A stretch of 64,000 bases of DNA, taken from NCBI GenBank assembly GCA_964639245.1, contig CAZXCU010000005.1, positions 186,001-250,000 on the forward strand, read 5' to 3'. The position numbers were made by a program, and so were the translations under genes. Below, in pieces: positions 43,422 to 52,234 of this stretch. The notes under the pieces are model-generated. The model was not told the origin of the DNA. It worked only from the letters and a program-made list of their open reading frames with translations, and did no database searches. This DNA is from SB15 sp964639245 (GTDB lineage Bacteria > Chloroflexota > Anaerolineae > Aggregatilineales > J027). The first letter of the stretch is position 1. The number at the start of each line of letters is the position of its first letter.

Positions 43422-45819
43422 AAAACCAAAGAAAGCCTCATTACGTGGCTTAGGACGGCAGTTGATGCGCGGTCTTGCTCCCAAAGCGGACGAACAAACC
43501 CAAAAACGTGACGCGGAGTCTGATTATTTTGAAGATGATGAAGCCCTCCTGAATTGGATGCAGCCCAACACGGAAGAAGAAACACCGCCCGTTGCAGCCG
43601 CCCAGGATGTTTTTGACGAACCCGATTTTGATGAATTTTTCGGCGAGACCCCGCCCGATGACTCCACGTTGATTCTTGCCTCAAAACCCGCCCAAGCACA
43701 CTCGCTGGACGAAATTTTTGTTGACCCCACCCCCGATTTTGATGATATTTTTGGCGATGTCGTGGCGGTTGAAAATCCAACCCGCAAATTGGCGGCGGCG
43801 GATGAAAGTACATTGAGTGATATTCCCTACACTCCCCTTCAACAAATTCAAGCCCCAGAGGAACAGCCCTTTGAGGAAGAAAGCCAAATCCCGGACAATT
43901 ATCATACCGGGCTAACAGATGTGCTGGTGTGGCCTCAAGACACACCAGAAGAAGAATTTGAAGGGGAACTGCTGCCAGACCCCCCCGAAGAAGTGACAGA
44001 TGAACCCATGGATTGGTCGGAAAATCCTTTTGCAGAGGAGAACAATGCTTATCCCGGCAGCGAACCTGCAATGGATGATTTTAGCCCTGAGTTTGACAAT
44101 GCCGCTGCTTTGACAGAAGAAATGTCTGTAGGTCTTTTTTCTGAAACAGACTCGTTGATTAATGAAATTCCAATGCCCACTGAGACAGAGACATTTATAG
44201 ACGAAGATCTTCCCCAAGAGGATTTGTTTACCGAAGAAATTCCGATGCCCACAGATGCGGCAGCATTTATGGAAGCGCAACCAGAAGCAGAGTTCATGCC
44301 GCCTCAAGCACGTCCCCCAGTGGATGAAGCCGTGTTGGATAATAAACTTGGTGGAATCCCGGTGTGGATGGCAACTGATACCGATGACGAAAGTGTGGAT
44401 GAATTGCGCGTTATGCCACCACGCCTTGAGCCGCTAGCCCCGCCTGTGGAGGATGTTTTACCCGCGCCCTTGCCTACTTCAGAGCGCGAATCGGCTTACG
44501 GCATGGGGTCGCCGGATGCGATTCATGAAGGCTTTTTGCAGCCGCACGCAATGGATTTTGAAACAATGGCAGCCGACTCTGTGGTGACACGCTCGGTAGA
44601 TTTTGCGGACGAAGGGAGCAACTATTTTGAAGAAAATGAAGAGGCTATCCCCGCCGCCGAGCTAGCCATGCCTCCGGTAGATTTAAGCAACATGAAAATC
44701 AATCGTCCGGCAGTAGCCGAGCTAACCCCGCCTGTGCCGGAATTTTTATCTCCAGAAGATGCCCTGCTACCCCCGCAAGATGAAGAGATGCTTTTGCCAG
44801 AGGCGGAATTTGAATTTGAACCGCCCCAAGAATTTGCAGAGGATTTAGAAGAGGAATTCTTGCCGGAAGTTCTCATCCCTGCACCGCAAGAGCCAGAAGA
44901 AATTGGCGGGTCTGAAATCGAGGGTATGGCGGAGAGAGAAACGGTAGCCACAGGCGAATCGCCCCTCCGCCGCACAACCACCTTGAACTTGACCGAAGAA
45001 AATGCCCAAGCCACCGATCCCTTTATCTCTGCCAATCGGCAGGTACGCCGACCCGCCAATGAAATCTTTATCCCCGCCGCGCAGGTCTCGGATGCAGATT
45101 TGCTGCGCTTGTTCGTGGATGATGCCCGTTTGCGCGAATTGTTCAGCCAGATTGAAGCCATGCAGGAACAAGTGGTTGCCAATGTGCGCGGTGAACGGGG
45201 TAACAGCGACACCTATCAAGAGGAATTGTTGCAAGCCAGCAATTTGCTGCTGCAATCCCGCGAAAATTACGATGAAGCTCGCGCTATTCTTTACCGTGTA
45301 CGGGCAGATTTAGCCCGTGAACGCCGTGTAGCAGAGGACATCACCCGCTATCGTCCGGTCATTACCGGAGTCTATGTTGGAATGGCGATTTTCTTCCCCA
45401 TCCTGATGCTGCTTGGCCCCTTGGTGGAGGATATTACCCAAGACAACGGGATTGCATGGTTTGGCGAAAGTTATTATTCAATGGTCGCGGGGTATCTAGG
45501 AGCGCTGCTATTCGGGGCAAGGACGCTGTATAAACACAGTGTTGTTGAACGCGATTTTGACTCGATCCATCTGTACTGGTATCTAACCAATCCTTTCTGG
45601 GGATTTGTCACCGGGTTTTTGGCCTATCTGTTCATCTGGCTAACCGTAGAAACCTCGTTTAGCGGAAATATTCAAGAAGTGAGTGGGCGTACACCCCTTG
45701 CTATGGGCTTAGGGGCAGCCGTCGGGTACAACCAGAATATTGTCACGAGCATTTTAGGTTCTGTCCAAAATCGTTTTGCCGGCGGCAGTTCCAATAGTTC
45801 GCAATCACAATCAAAATAA
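43414..45819 (+). CDS. 801-residue acidic coiled-coil membrane protein coupled to parA
   Basis: I do not recognise this protein. It starts with a short basic patch (KKASLRGLGRQLMRGLAPKA, 6-25), then about 500 acidic, proline-rich, probably disordered residues with local repeats (EIPMPTETETF / EIPMPTDAAAF). A soluble region with helix-forming and coiled-coil character follows (about 560-645: RLRELFSQIEAMQEQVV, LLQASNLLLQSRENYDEARAILYRVRADL starting segments), then four hydrophobic helices near 650-670, 688-706, 727-748 and 760-780. It lies where parB usually sits, and GGAGGAG precedes its ATG. A membrane anchor or cargo adaptor for the ParA is the natural inference. Confidence 0.85.
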   Translation: MDEKPKKASLRGLGRQLMRGLAPKADEQTQKRDAESDYFEDDEALLNWMQPNTEEETPPVAAAQDVFDEPDFDEFFGETPPDDSTLILASKPAQAHSLDEIFVDPTPDFDDIFGDVVAVENPTRKLAAADESTLSDIPYTPLQQIQAPEEQPFEEESQIPDNYHTGLTDVLVWPQDTPEEEFEGELLPDPPEEVTDEPMDWSENPFAEENNAYPGSEPAMDDFSPEFDNAAALTEEMSVGLFSETDSLINEIPMPTETETFIDEDLPQEDLFTEEIPMPTDAAAFMEAQPEAEFMPPQARPPVDEAVLDNKLGGIPVWMATDTDDESVDELRVMPPRLEPLAPPVEDVLPAPLPTSERESAYGMGSPDAIHEGFLQPHAMDFETMAADSVVTRSVDFADEGSNYFEENEEAIPAAELAMPPVDLSNMKINRPAVAELTPPVPEFLSPEDALLPPQDEEMLLPEAEFEFEPPQEFAEDLEEEFLPEVLIPAPQEPEEIGGSEIEGMAERETVATGESPLRRTTTLNLTEENAQATDPFISANRQVRRPANEIFIPAAQVSDADLLRLFVDDARLRELFSQIEAMQEQVVANVRGERGNSDTYQEELLQASNLLLQSRENYDEARAILYRVRADLARERRVAEDITRYRPVITGVYVGMAIFFPILMLLGPLVEDITQDNGIAWFGESYYSMVAGYLGALLFGARTLYKHSVVERDFDSIHLYWYLTNPFWGFVTGFLAYLFIWLTVETSFSGNIQEVSGRTPLAMGLGAAVGYNQNIVTSILGSVQNRFAGGSSNSSQSQSK

Positions 45820-46745
45820 TGGCTGATTCACACGAAATTCGTTTACAACGCGCCATTCTGTCCTTAGAAGGTCTTTCAACGGCGGACAGCTTGGGGGGAT
45901 TTTTTGAAGGGTTTGGCGCGTCCAGCATTCATTTTTATATTCGTTCACGCCAGCTTCCGAATCCGGTCTGGCATTTTACCGATGATACAAATATGGCGCT
46001 GTCCGTCGTCTCCATTTTGCGGCAGTGTGGCGAAATTCATCAGGATAAATTAGCCCGCAGTTTTGGCGCACATTTTGACAGCACACGCGGGTACGGATTG
46101 GGGGCGCGGGCGCTGCTGGCAAAAATTCAACTGGGGGGCAATTGGCGCGAACTCACCGGACAAATGTTTGGGGGGACAGGCTCCTATGGCAACGGAGGGG
46201 CAATGCGTGCTGCGCCCATCGGGGCTTATTTTGCGGATGATCTTGAGGCGGTGGTGAAAAATGCGAGTCTTTCCGCCGAAATCACCCATGCCCACCCGGA
46301 AGGCATCGCCGGAACGGTGGCTACAGCGCTGGGAGCCGCCTTGGCCTGTCATTGGAAAACACGCCAGGACACTTTTCAATCCTTTTTAGAAACGGTTCTC
46401 GCGCATACCCCATCTGGCAAAGTCCATCAAGGCATCCAAAAAGCGCTGGATTTGGGGGACAAAGCCGCCATTGAAATTGCATCCGAAAAGTTGGGCAACG
46501 GCAGCCTCATTTCCGCGCCAGATACAGTGCCGTTTGCCCTGTGGAATGCCGCCCGTTCCATGAACAATTATGAAGATGCCATCTGGACAACCTTAGACGC
46601 GGGGGGGGATGCCGATACCAATGCCGCGATTGTGGGGGGGATGGTGGTCATGAATATGGGGTTAGAAGGCATCCCGTCGGTGTGGCGGGAACGGCGCGAA
46701 TCGCTCCCCGCATGGTATCAGGAGGAAGTCACCCCCGATGCCTAA
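45819..46745 (+). CDS. ADP-ribosylglycohydrolase family protein
   Basis: A 308-residue all-helical dimagnesium hydrolase. The metal-binding motifs are intact: HFTDDTNMAL with Thr54, Asp55, Asp56, and GGDADTNAAIVGG with Asp264, Asp266 and Thr267. GSYGNGGAMRAAPIG (121-135) is the substrate loop. The family removes ADP-ribose from arginine or other residues (DraG, ARH) or hydrolyses small ADP-ribosyl compounds. The ATG overlaps the preceding stop as TAATG, and its end overlaps proB by eight bases. No ADP-ribosyltransferase gene is visible in the window, so the modified partner is unknown. Confidence 0.92.
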   Translation: MADSHEIRLQRAILSLEGLSTADSLGGFFEGFGASSIHFYIRSRQLPNPVWHFTDDTNMALSVVSILRQCGEIHQDKLARSFGAHFDSTRGYGLGARALLAKIQLGGNWRELTGQMFGGTGSYGNGGAMRAAPIGAYFADDLEAVVKNASLSAEITHAHPEGIAGTVATALGAALACHWKTRQDTFQSFLETVLAHTPSGKVHQGIQKALDLGDKAAIEIASEKLGNGSLISAPDTVPFALWNAARSMNNYEDAIWTTLDAGGDADTNAAIVGGMVVMNMGLEGIPSVWRERRESLPAWYQEEVTPDA

Positions 46746-47862
46746 AACGGTGGTCGTTAAAGTTGGCACAAGCACCCTCACACAAAGCACAAAACATCTC
46801 TCCAAACCCATGATGCTGGAACTGGTTCGCCAGATTGCTACCTTACATCGGGACAAGTATCGGATGATTCTGGTGACTTCGGCGGCGATGGCAGCCGGGC
46901 GTGACCAGCTCGGACAAACCAGTTTTCCGGCGTTTTTGCCTGTCAAACAAATGTTGTGCGCGGTAGGGCAGGGTCAACTCATGCGAATCTACAGCGATAT
47001 GTTTGCGATGTACGGGGTGCAGGTGGGGCAGGTGCTGGTCACGGGCGATGATTTGCAGCGTCACCGTACCCGCTATCTTAATGCACGCGATACGCTGAAT
47101 ACGCTGCTGGACTATCGGGTTGTGCCGATTATCAATGAAAATGACACCGTAGCGGTTGATGAAATTAAAGTTGGGGATAACGACAACTTATCCGCGATTA
47201 TCGCCAGTTTGGTGAATGCCGAACTGCTGCTGTTGCTGACAGACCGGGATGGATTATATGACCAAGACCCGCGCCAATTCCCGGGCGCACGGCGGATTGA
47301 GGTTGTCAGCAAAATTGATGACGCGATTCGCGCTAAAGCCAATGGACATTCCTCCAGTGGACTTGGCACAGGTGGGATGCAAACCAAACTTCAAGCGGCG
47401 GAACTCGCTGGAAGAAGCGGCATTGAAACGATTATTGCCAATGGGTCGATGCGGGATGTCATTTTGCGAATTGTGCAGGGCGAGGCACTGGGTACACGAT
47501 TTTTGCCCTCCGCACCGCGTGTTGAAAGCCGCAAACGCTGGATCGCTTCCGAACCGCCGCAAGGCCAACTTGCTATTGATGACGGGGCGGTTAAAGTGCT
47601 GCAAAAAAAAGGTGCCAGTTTGCTTCCGGTAGGCATTAAAACCATTCAGGGGCAGTTCCAGCGCGGGGCAGTCGTCAGCGTGTCTGACCTACAGGGGCAA
47701 AAACTGGCACAGGGGCTGACCAATTATGAGAGCGATGAACTGCGTCGTTTGTGCGGCGTAAAATCGGACTTCATTGAAAATACGCTCGGCTACACCTACG
47801 GGGATGAAGCCATTCATCGGGATAATTTAGTTTTGCTGCAACGAGAAAACCGTCATGATTGA
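46738..47862 (+). CDS. proB: glutamate 5-kinase
   Basis: A 374-residue enzyme that phosphorylates glutamate at the gamma carboxylate, the first step of proline synthesis. The amino-acid kinase domain begins TVVVKVGTSTLT and contains PIINENDTVAVDEIKVGDNDNLSA and LLLTDRDGLYDQDPR; GLGTGGMQTKLQAA is the substrate-binding block. The C-terminal PUA domain (about 275-355) has the usual GAVKVLQKKGASLLPVGI. Length is normal. The ATG follows AGGAGG and overlaps the ADP-ribosylglycohydrolase end by eight bases; proA overlaps its own end by eight bases. Confidence 0.97.
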   Translation: MPKTVVVKVGTSTLTQSTKHLSKPMMLELVRQIATLHRDKYRMILVTSAAMAAGRDQLGQTSFPAFLPVKQMLCAVGQGQLMRIYSDMFAMYGVQVGQVLVTGDDLQRHRTRYLNARDTLNTLLDYRVVPIINENDTVAVDEIKVGDNDNLSAIIASLVNAELLLLLTDRDGLYDQDPRQFPGARRIEVVSKIDDAIRAKANGHSSSGLGTGGMQTKLQAAELAGRSGIETIIANGSMRDVILRIVQGEALGTRFLPSAPRVESRKRWIASEPPQGQLAIDDGAVKVLQKKGASLLPVGIKTIQGQFQRGAVVSVSDLQGQKLAQGLTNYESDELRRLCGVKSDFIENTLGYTYGDEAIHRDNLVLLQRENRHD

Positions 47863-49096
47863 AACATTAGGACAACAAGCCAAAGCCGCTGCCCGTCAGC
47901 TTCGCACCTTGGATACAGCAACCAAAAATTGTGCTTTGCTGGCGATTGCCGATGCCCTTTTTGAGCAGCGTGAGCATATCTTGAGCGAAAATGCCAGAGA
48001 TGTGGAAGCGGGTCAAACTAATGGCATGAGTAGCGCCTTGTTAGACCGCTTGAATTTGAAAGGGCGGTTGGACGGGATTCTTCAGGATGTGCGGAAAGTG
48101 GCTGACCTGCCTGACCCGGTAGGCCTCGAATTTGATGAGAACATCCTAGAAAACGGCCTCAAAGTACGGAAAAGGCGGGTGCCAATTGGCGTATTAGGGG
48201 TAATTTATGAATCGCGCCCGAATGTGACCGTGGATGTGACCGCCCTAGCCCTCAAAACCAGCAACGCGGTTATTTTGCGCGGCGGGTCAGATAATTTGCA
48301 CAGCAATATTGCTTTAGTAGATGCGATTCAAGCGGGCATGAAAAAAGTCGGGCTGCCGGCAGAAGCAGTACAGCTTATCCGCGATACAGACCGTCGTTAT
48401 GTGGGTGACCTGCTACGGTTGGATAAATATGTGGACATGATTATCCCGCGTGGCGGACAAGCGCTGCATGAATTTTGCCGACAGAACAGCACCATTCCGG
48501 TCATTACAGGCGGAATCGGGGTCTGTCATCTGTATGTCGATGAATCAGCAGATTTGGCAGGGGCATTGGCGGTAATTCACAACGCCAAAACGCAGCGTCC
48601 CTCGGTATGCAACGCGCTGGATACGATTTTGGTGAATGAAAAGATTGCCGGGGCGTTTGTTCCGCAAGTGATTGAACATCTCAGTCAATCCAATGTGCGC
48701 TTCAAAGTCGATGAATCGCTCGCAAAATTCATTGGCGGACACGTCGAACTCGCCCAAGATGGCGATTGGGACACCGAATGGATGGATTTAATTTTGGGTA
48801 TTCGGGTTGTCTCAAATTTAGCGGAAGCTATTCAACACATTGAAACCCACAGCACCGCCCATTCGGATGGCATTTTGACGCAAACCCCCGCCCACGCCGA
48901 ACAATTTCTCAGTGAGGTGGATTCGGCGGCGGTGTATGTCAACGCCTCCACCCGCTTTACGGATGGGTCAGCCTTGGGGTTGGGGGCGGAAATTGCCATC
49001 AGCACCCAGAAACTCCATGCGCGTGGCCCGATGGCATTGGAGGCGTTGACCACCTACAAATGGATTATCGAGGGCGAAAACCACGTCCGCGCTTAG
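47855..49096 (+). CDS. proA: gamma-glutamyl phosphate reductase
   Basis: A 413-residue NADPH-dependent aldehyde dehydrogenase-type enzyme, second step of proline synthesis. Motifs: RVPIGVLGVIYESRPNVT, ILRGGSDNLHSN, DMIIPRGGQALHEF, GGIGVCHLYVDESAD, and the catalytic Cys252 in QRPSVCNALDT. FTDGSALGLGAEIAISTQKLHARGPM (given in parts: FTDGSALGLGAEIAIST, KLHARGPM) closes the protein. Its coupled position after proB is standard. It ends with a four-base overlap onto the convergent uracil-DNA-glycosylase-like gene. Confidence 0.97.
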   Translation: MIETLGQQAKAAARQLRTLDTATKNCALLAIADALFEQREHILSENARDVEAGQTNGMSSALLDRLNLKGRLDGILQDVRKVADLPDPVGLEFDENILENGLKVRKRRVPIGVLGVIYESRPNVTVDVTALALKTSNAVILRGGSDNLHSNIALVDAIQAGMKKVGLPAEAVQLIRDTDRRYVGDLLRLDKYVDMIIPRGGQALHEFCRQNSTIPVITGGIGVCHLYVDESADLAGALAVIHNAKTQRPSVCNALDTILVNEKIAGAFVPQVIEHLSQSNVRFKVDESLAKFIGGHVELAQDGDWDTEWMDLILGIRVVSNLAEAIQHIETHSTAHSDGILTQTPAHAEQFLSEVDSAAVYVNASTRFTDGSALGLGAEIAISTQKLHARGPMALEALTTYKWIIEGENHVRA

Positions 49097-49758
49097 AAAT
49101 CATGAGAGTCGCGCACAAATTTTAAATAACCGGTCAGATTCTGACGATAGAAGGATTTGCCAAGAGTGGGCTGATGACAGAAAGGGTAAATATTTCGCCC
49201 AAGCACATTGTCTTTAGATGAAATAAAACTGTACTGAGGAAGCAAGCCTTTTTTGGCCTGAGCATAGCCCCAATAGTCTCTTACCCGCCCCTGCTGCTGT
49301 GTCAAAACAGACACAACAGGTTCGCCCAAACTTATAATGGCAGCATGGGGAAACAGGGCTACTTCATCTTGCAAAATAGGCAACCACCATGCCGCACTCT
49401 TTTCTAATACATCCACTTTATATTGTTTTTTGATGATTGTAGGCGGAGCAGTAAAAAATGATTTGCAAAAATTGGTAGCAAAGATATTTTCCGATGAAAT
49501 TCCGAGTGCTTGGGAAATATCATGAAGATACCTCCGCAAGCTCCCATCCTTATCTAGCATTAACACTGTGGTGATTTGATGCCGATTGCGAGCATTTTTA
49601 ACCGTGGGGTCTTGTCCGATCACAATAAGTTTAATTTCATCGTTGCCAATATAAGGCTGAGGAATCGCCAATGTAGTATCTACAAATTGCCCAAGAATTG
49701 GATCCTGTTTTATTAACCTGCGTGCTTCATTAGCACGCTCCATAATTTTTTCTATCAT
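49093..49758 (-). CDS. uracil-DNA glycosylase superfamily-like protein
   Basis: A 221-residue protein. The fold landmarks are KLIVIGQDPTVKN (compare GQDPYH of uracil-DNA glycosylases), NIFATNFCKSFF, AAIISLGEPVVSVL and a C-terminal FCHQPTLGKSFYRQN, in place of the usual HPS loop. This supports the superfamily but not a particular family, and activity on uracil is unproven. The ATG at 49758 (with GGTGG upstream) is chosen because longer forms would run through the tRNA-Val terminator and gene. The DNA looks AT-richer than its neighbours and the gene lies beside a tRNA, both compatible with lateral gain. Confidence 0.65.
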   Translation of the reverse strand: MIEKIMERANEARRLIKQDPILGQFVDTTLAIPQPYIGNDEIKLIVIGQDPTVKNARNRHQITTVLMLDKDGSLRRYLHDISQALGISSENIFATNFCKSFFTAPPTIIKKQYKVDVLEKSAAWWLPILQDEVALFPHAAIISLGEPVVSVLTQQQGRVRDYWGYAQAKKGLLPQYSFISSKDNVLGRNIYPFCHQPTLGKSFYRQNLTGYLKFVRDSHDF

Positions 49759-49780
49759 TTGCCACCATTTATCCCAAAAC

Positions 49781-49804
49781 AAAAAAGACCGCATATACGG
49801 TCTT
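49781..49804 (-). terminator. terminator of tRNA-Val
   Basis: On the minus strand the stem AAGACCG / CGGTCTT with a short AT-rich loop is followed by TTTTG. It starts three bases after the tRNA 3' end and separates it from the glycosylase-like gene. Confidence 0.85.
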
Positions 49805-49806
49805 AG

Positions 49807-49880
49807 TGGGATGTAGAGGACTTGAACCTCTGACCTCTTCGATGTCAACGAAGCGCTCTAGCCAACTGAGCTAACACCCC
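49807..49880 (-). tRNA. tRNA-Val (anticodon GAC)
   Basis: A 74-base cloverleaf on the minus strand. The acceptor GGGGTGT pairs with ACATCCC (one G-U pair); D arm GCTCAGTTGGCTAGAGC; anticodon stem CTTCG/CGAAG with loop TTGACAT giving GAC; T arm AGAGGTTCAAGTCCTCT. The discriminator is A and CCA is not encoded. A promoter and a terminator flank it closely. Confidence 0.95.
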
Positions 49881-49893
49881 GTCTATGCGTATT

Positions 49894-49922
49894 ATTATAG
49901 GGGGTGCGGCGTGGGATAGCAA
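49894..49922 (-). promoter_or_regulatory. promoter of tRNA-Val
   Basis: On the minus strand TTGCTA (49917-49922), a 17-base spacer and TATAAT (49894-49899), 14 bases before the mature tRNA 5' end. Confidence 0.65.
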
Positions 49923-49965
49923 GAGGGTTTTTTGCGAGATTTCTACATGCGTGTCAGGGGTGCTA

Positions 49966-49974
49966 TGCTATAAT
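49966..49974 (+). promoter_or_regulatory. extended -10 promoter of the moxR operon
   Basis: TGCTATAAT is an extended -10 element 36 bases before the moxR ATG. No good -35 is seen at the usual distance, which fits the extended -10 class. Confidence 0.6.
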
Positions 49975-50010
49975 GGCAGTCACCCAACATGAATTAGGAA
50001 TGATTTCCTC

Positions 50011-50967
50011 ATGAATATAGGCCAATCAGTCGCCCAACGACTCATTGAAAATGTCTCCCGTGTGATTATCGGCAAACAACGTGAAATTAAACTCATCGTC
50101 GTCGGATTCTTGTGTCAGGGGCATATCCTGTTAGAAGATGTCCCCGGCGTGGGTAAAACGGTCATGTCCAAAGCGCTGGCAGCTTCCATTGGCGCACAAT
50201 TTAAACGTCTGCAATTTACGCCGGACATGCTGCCCTCTGATGTCACAGGGGTGTCGATTTTTAACCAGCGCACCAGCGAATTTGAATTTCGCCCCGGCCC
50301 AATTTTTGCTCAGATTGTGCTGGCGGACGAAATCAACCGTGCCACCCCCAAAACACAGGCTGCACTCCTCGAAGCAATGGAAGAAAAACAAGTCACGGTG
50401 GAAGGGAATACTTACGCGCTAGGCAATCCATTTCTGGTGATGGCAACCCAAAACCCGATTGAATATGAAGGGACATTTCCCCTGCCCGAAGCCCAGCTAG
50501 ACCGTTTTATCATGCGGGTGCATCTGGGCTACCCCAAACCCGCCGAAGAAATAACCATGCTGGAATCGCAGCAGACGGTTCACCCGCTTGCCGAAACACG
50601 CCAAGTGGTGGCGATTGAAGATTTGCTGCAAGCCCAAAAAGCCGTGCGGGAAATTTACTCCAATTACGATATTAAACAATATATTGTCAGTTTGGTGACA
50701 GCGACCCGCACGCATCCCGATGTTTATCTGGGGGCAAGTCCACGCGGAGCGATTGCGTTGTTTCGTACCGCACAGGCCCATGCCATGCTCGAAGGGCGCG
50801 ATTACATCATCCCTGACGATATTAAAGTCATGGCGGAAATCACCCTAGCACATCGGATTATCATGGGGCCATCTGCCCGCATCAAAGAAATTTCTTCGCG
50901 GAGCATCGTCCAGCAGTTATTGGCCTCAATCCCAATTCCCGGTGCGACGGTGGGTGCGCGATATTAA
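50011..50967 (+). CDS. MoxR-family AAA+ ATPase
   Basis: A 318-residue AAA+ ATPase. Walker A is DVPGVGKTVMSKAL (about 47-60), Walker B VLADEINRATPKTQAALLEAME (core LADEINRA), sensor 1 MATQNPIEYEGTFPLPEAQLDRF and a helical lid with GASPRGAIALFRTAQAHA, all typical of MoxR. MoxR proteins act as chaperones that mature metal- or cofactor-containing complexes, usually with a DUF58 protein and VWA proteins. DUF58 follows after three bases. Here no VWA gene is adjacent; a TPR protein takes that position. Confidence 0.95.
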   Translation: MNIGQSVAQRLIENVSRVIIGKQREIKLIVVGFLCQGHILLEDVPGVGKTVMSKALAASIGAQFKRLQFTPDMLPSDVTGVSIFNQRTSEFEFRPGPIFAQIVLADEINRATPKTQAALLEAMEEKQVTVEGNTYALGNPFLVMATQNPIEYEGTFPLPEAQLDRFIMRVHLGYPKPAEEITMLESQQTVHPLAETRQVVAIEDLLQAQKAVREIYSNYDIKQYIVSLVTATRTHPDVYLGASPRGAIALFRTAQAHAMLEGRDYIIPDDIKVMAEITLAHRIIMGPSARIKEISSRSIVQQLLASIPIPGATVGARY

Positions 50968-50970
50968 ACT

Positions 50971-52230
50971 ATGGCAAATCGGCGCAACAGCATTTACATG
51001 CTCATTATCGCCTCTTTACTGGCGGGGTTTGTCACTGGAAAAACCTTCTTTTTCAGCTTGGCCTATGTCTTTTTTTTCCTGCTGCTCGGCGCGTTTTTAT
51101 GGTCATGGGCGGCGGTCAACTGGGTCAAAATAGGCCGTCAAACCCCGGCTAAACGCGCCCAAGTCGGACGCATGTTTGATGAGCATTTTCGCGTGCAGAA
51201 CAACGGTATTTTGCCCAAATTGTGGCTGGAAGTGCGTGACCAATCCACCCTCCCCAACCACAATGCCAGCCATGTGGTTCCGACGATGTTTCCCAACCAG
51301 CGCTACCGATGGGAAGTCAACACCCTGTGTATTCAGCGTGGGCAGTTCACGCTTGGCCCAATGACGATTAACAGTGGCGACCCGTTCGGGTTGTTTCAAT
51401 TTCCGCGTCACATCAAAGCCACATCCCGCGTGATTATTTATCCGGCAACCGTCCCGATTTATGAATTTGCTGCCCCGATTGGACGACTTTCTGGCGGGCA
51501 GGCGGTTCGACGGCGTACCTACGAAGTCACCACCAATGCAGCCGGGATTCGGGAATATGCGCCGGGCGACAGTCTTAACCGGATTCATTGGAAAAGTACC
51601 GCCCGCCGCAACAAATTAATGGTCAAAGATTTTGAACTTGACCCGCTTTCGGATGTGTGGATTTTTATTGATTTAGACCGCGCTTCATGGGTCGATGCAC
51701 CCGGTGCCGCCAGCGATTACCAAGCCTCCGGGTGGCATTTGCTCCCTAATACCGAAGAATATGCTGTGACCTGCGCCGCTTCCATTAGTGAATATTTCAT
51801 TGATAAAGGCCGCGCTCTGGGACTGGTGGCGTATACGCCTTTCCGCGAAATTATTCAGCCGGACAGAGGCGACAGGCAGTTAACCCGTATTCTGGAACTG
51901 CTGGCGCTGGCACGCAGCGAAACCAATATTCCCCTGCGCCAAATGCTGGCGATTGATGCCCCCCTCATTGGACGGGGCAACACCCTTATTATTATCACGT
52001 CCAGCACTGACCCCGGTTGGATTATTGAAGCGGATATTTTGCGACGGCGCGGGTTGCATGTCATTTCAATCATGATTGATGCGTCGAGTTTTGGTGCGCC
52101 GTTGAATTTTATGGATTTGCATGTCAAAGCCGAAAGTACCGGCATGGTGGTATATCCCATCAAATTGCATGATGATTTAACCAATGCTCTGAGTTATACC
52201 CCGTCTTCCCGTCCGGTGATAGGAACATAA
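50971..52230 (+). CDS. DUF58 protein with N-terminal membrane anchor
   Basis: A 419-residue protein. Two hydrophobic segments near the N-terminus (YMLIIASLLAGFVTGKTFFF and AYVFFFLLLGAFLWSWAAV) anchor it. The DUF58 signature is GDSLNRIHWKSTARRNKLMVKDFE (core GDSLNRIHWKSTARR, about 192-206), and the C-terminal half has a VWA-like layout with a degenerate metal site (VWIFIDLDRA). Partners of MoxR ATPases of this type are thought to work in complex assembly at the membrane. Spacing of three bases to moxR and four bases to the TPR gene marks one operon. Confidence 0.92.
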   Translation: MANRRNSIYMLIIASLLAGFVTGKTFFFSLAYVFFFLLLGAFLWSWAAVNWVKIGRQTPAKRAQVGRMFDEHFRVQNNGILPKLWLEVRDQSTLPNHNASHVVPTMFPNQRYRWEVNTLCIQRGQFTLGPMTINSGDPFGLFQFPRHIKATSRVIIYPATVPIYEFAAPIGRLSGGQAVRRRTYEVTTNAAGIREYAPGDSLNRIHWKSTARRNKLMVKDFELDPLSDVWIFIDLDRASWVDAPGAASDYQASGWHLLPNTEEYAVTCAASISEYFIDKGRALGLVAYTPFREIIQPDRGDRQLTRILELLALARSETNIPLRQMLAIDAPLIGRGNTLIIITSSTDPGWIIEADILRRRGLHVISIMIDASSFGAPLNFMDLHVKAESTGMVVYPIKLHDDLTNALSYTPSSRPVIGT

Positions 52231-52234
52231 AAGT

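Noticed and set aside
49759..49848. Longer N-terminus for the glycosylase-like protein
   Set aside because: It would be translated from the tRNA-Val gene and through its terminator; the ATG at 49758 is downstream of both and has its own ribosome site.
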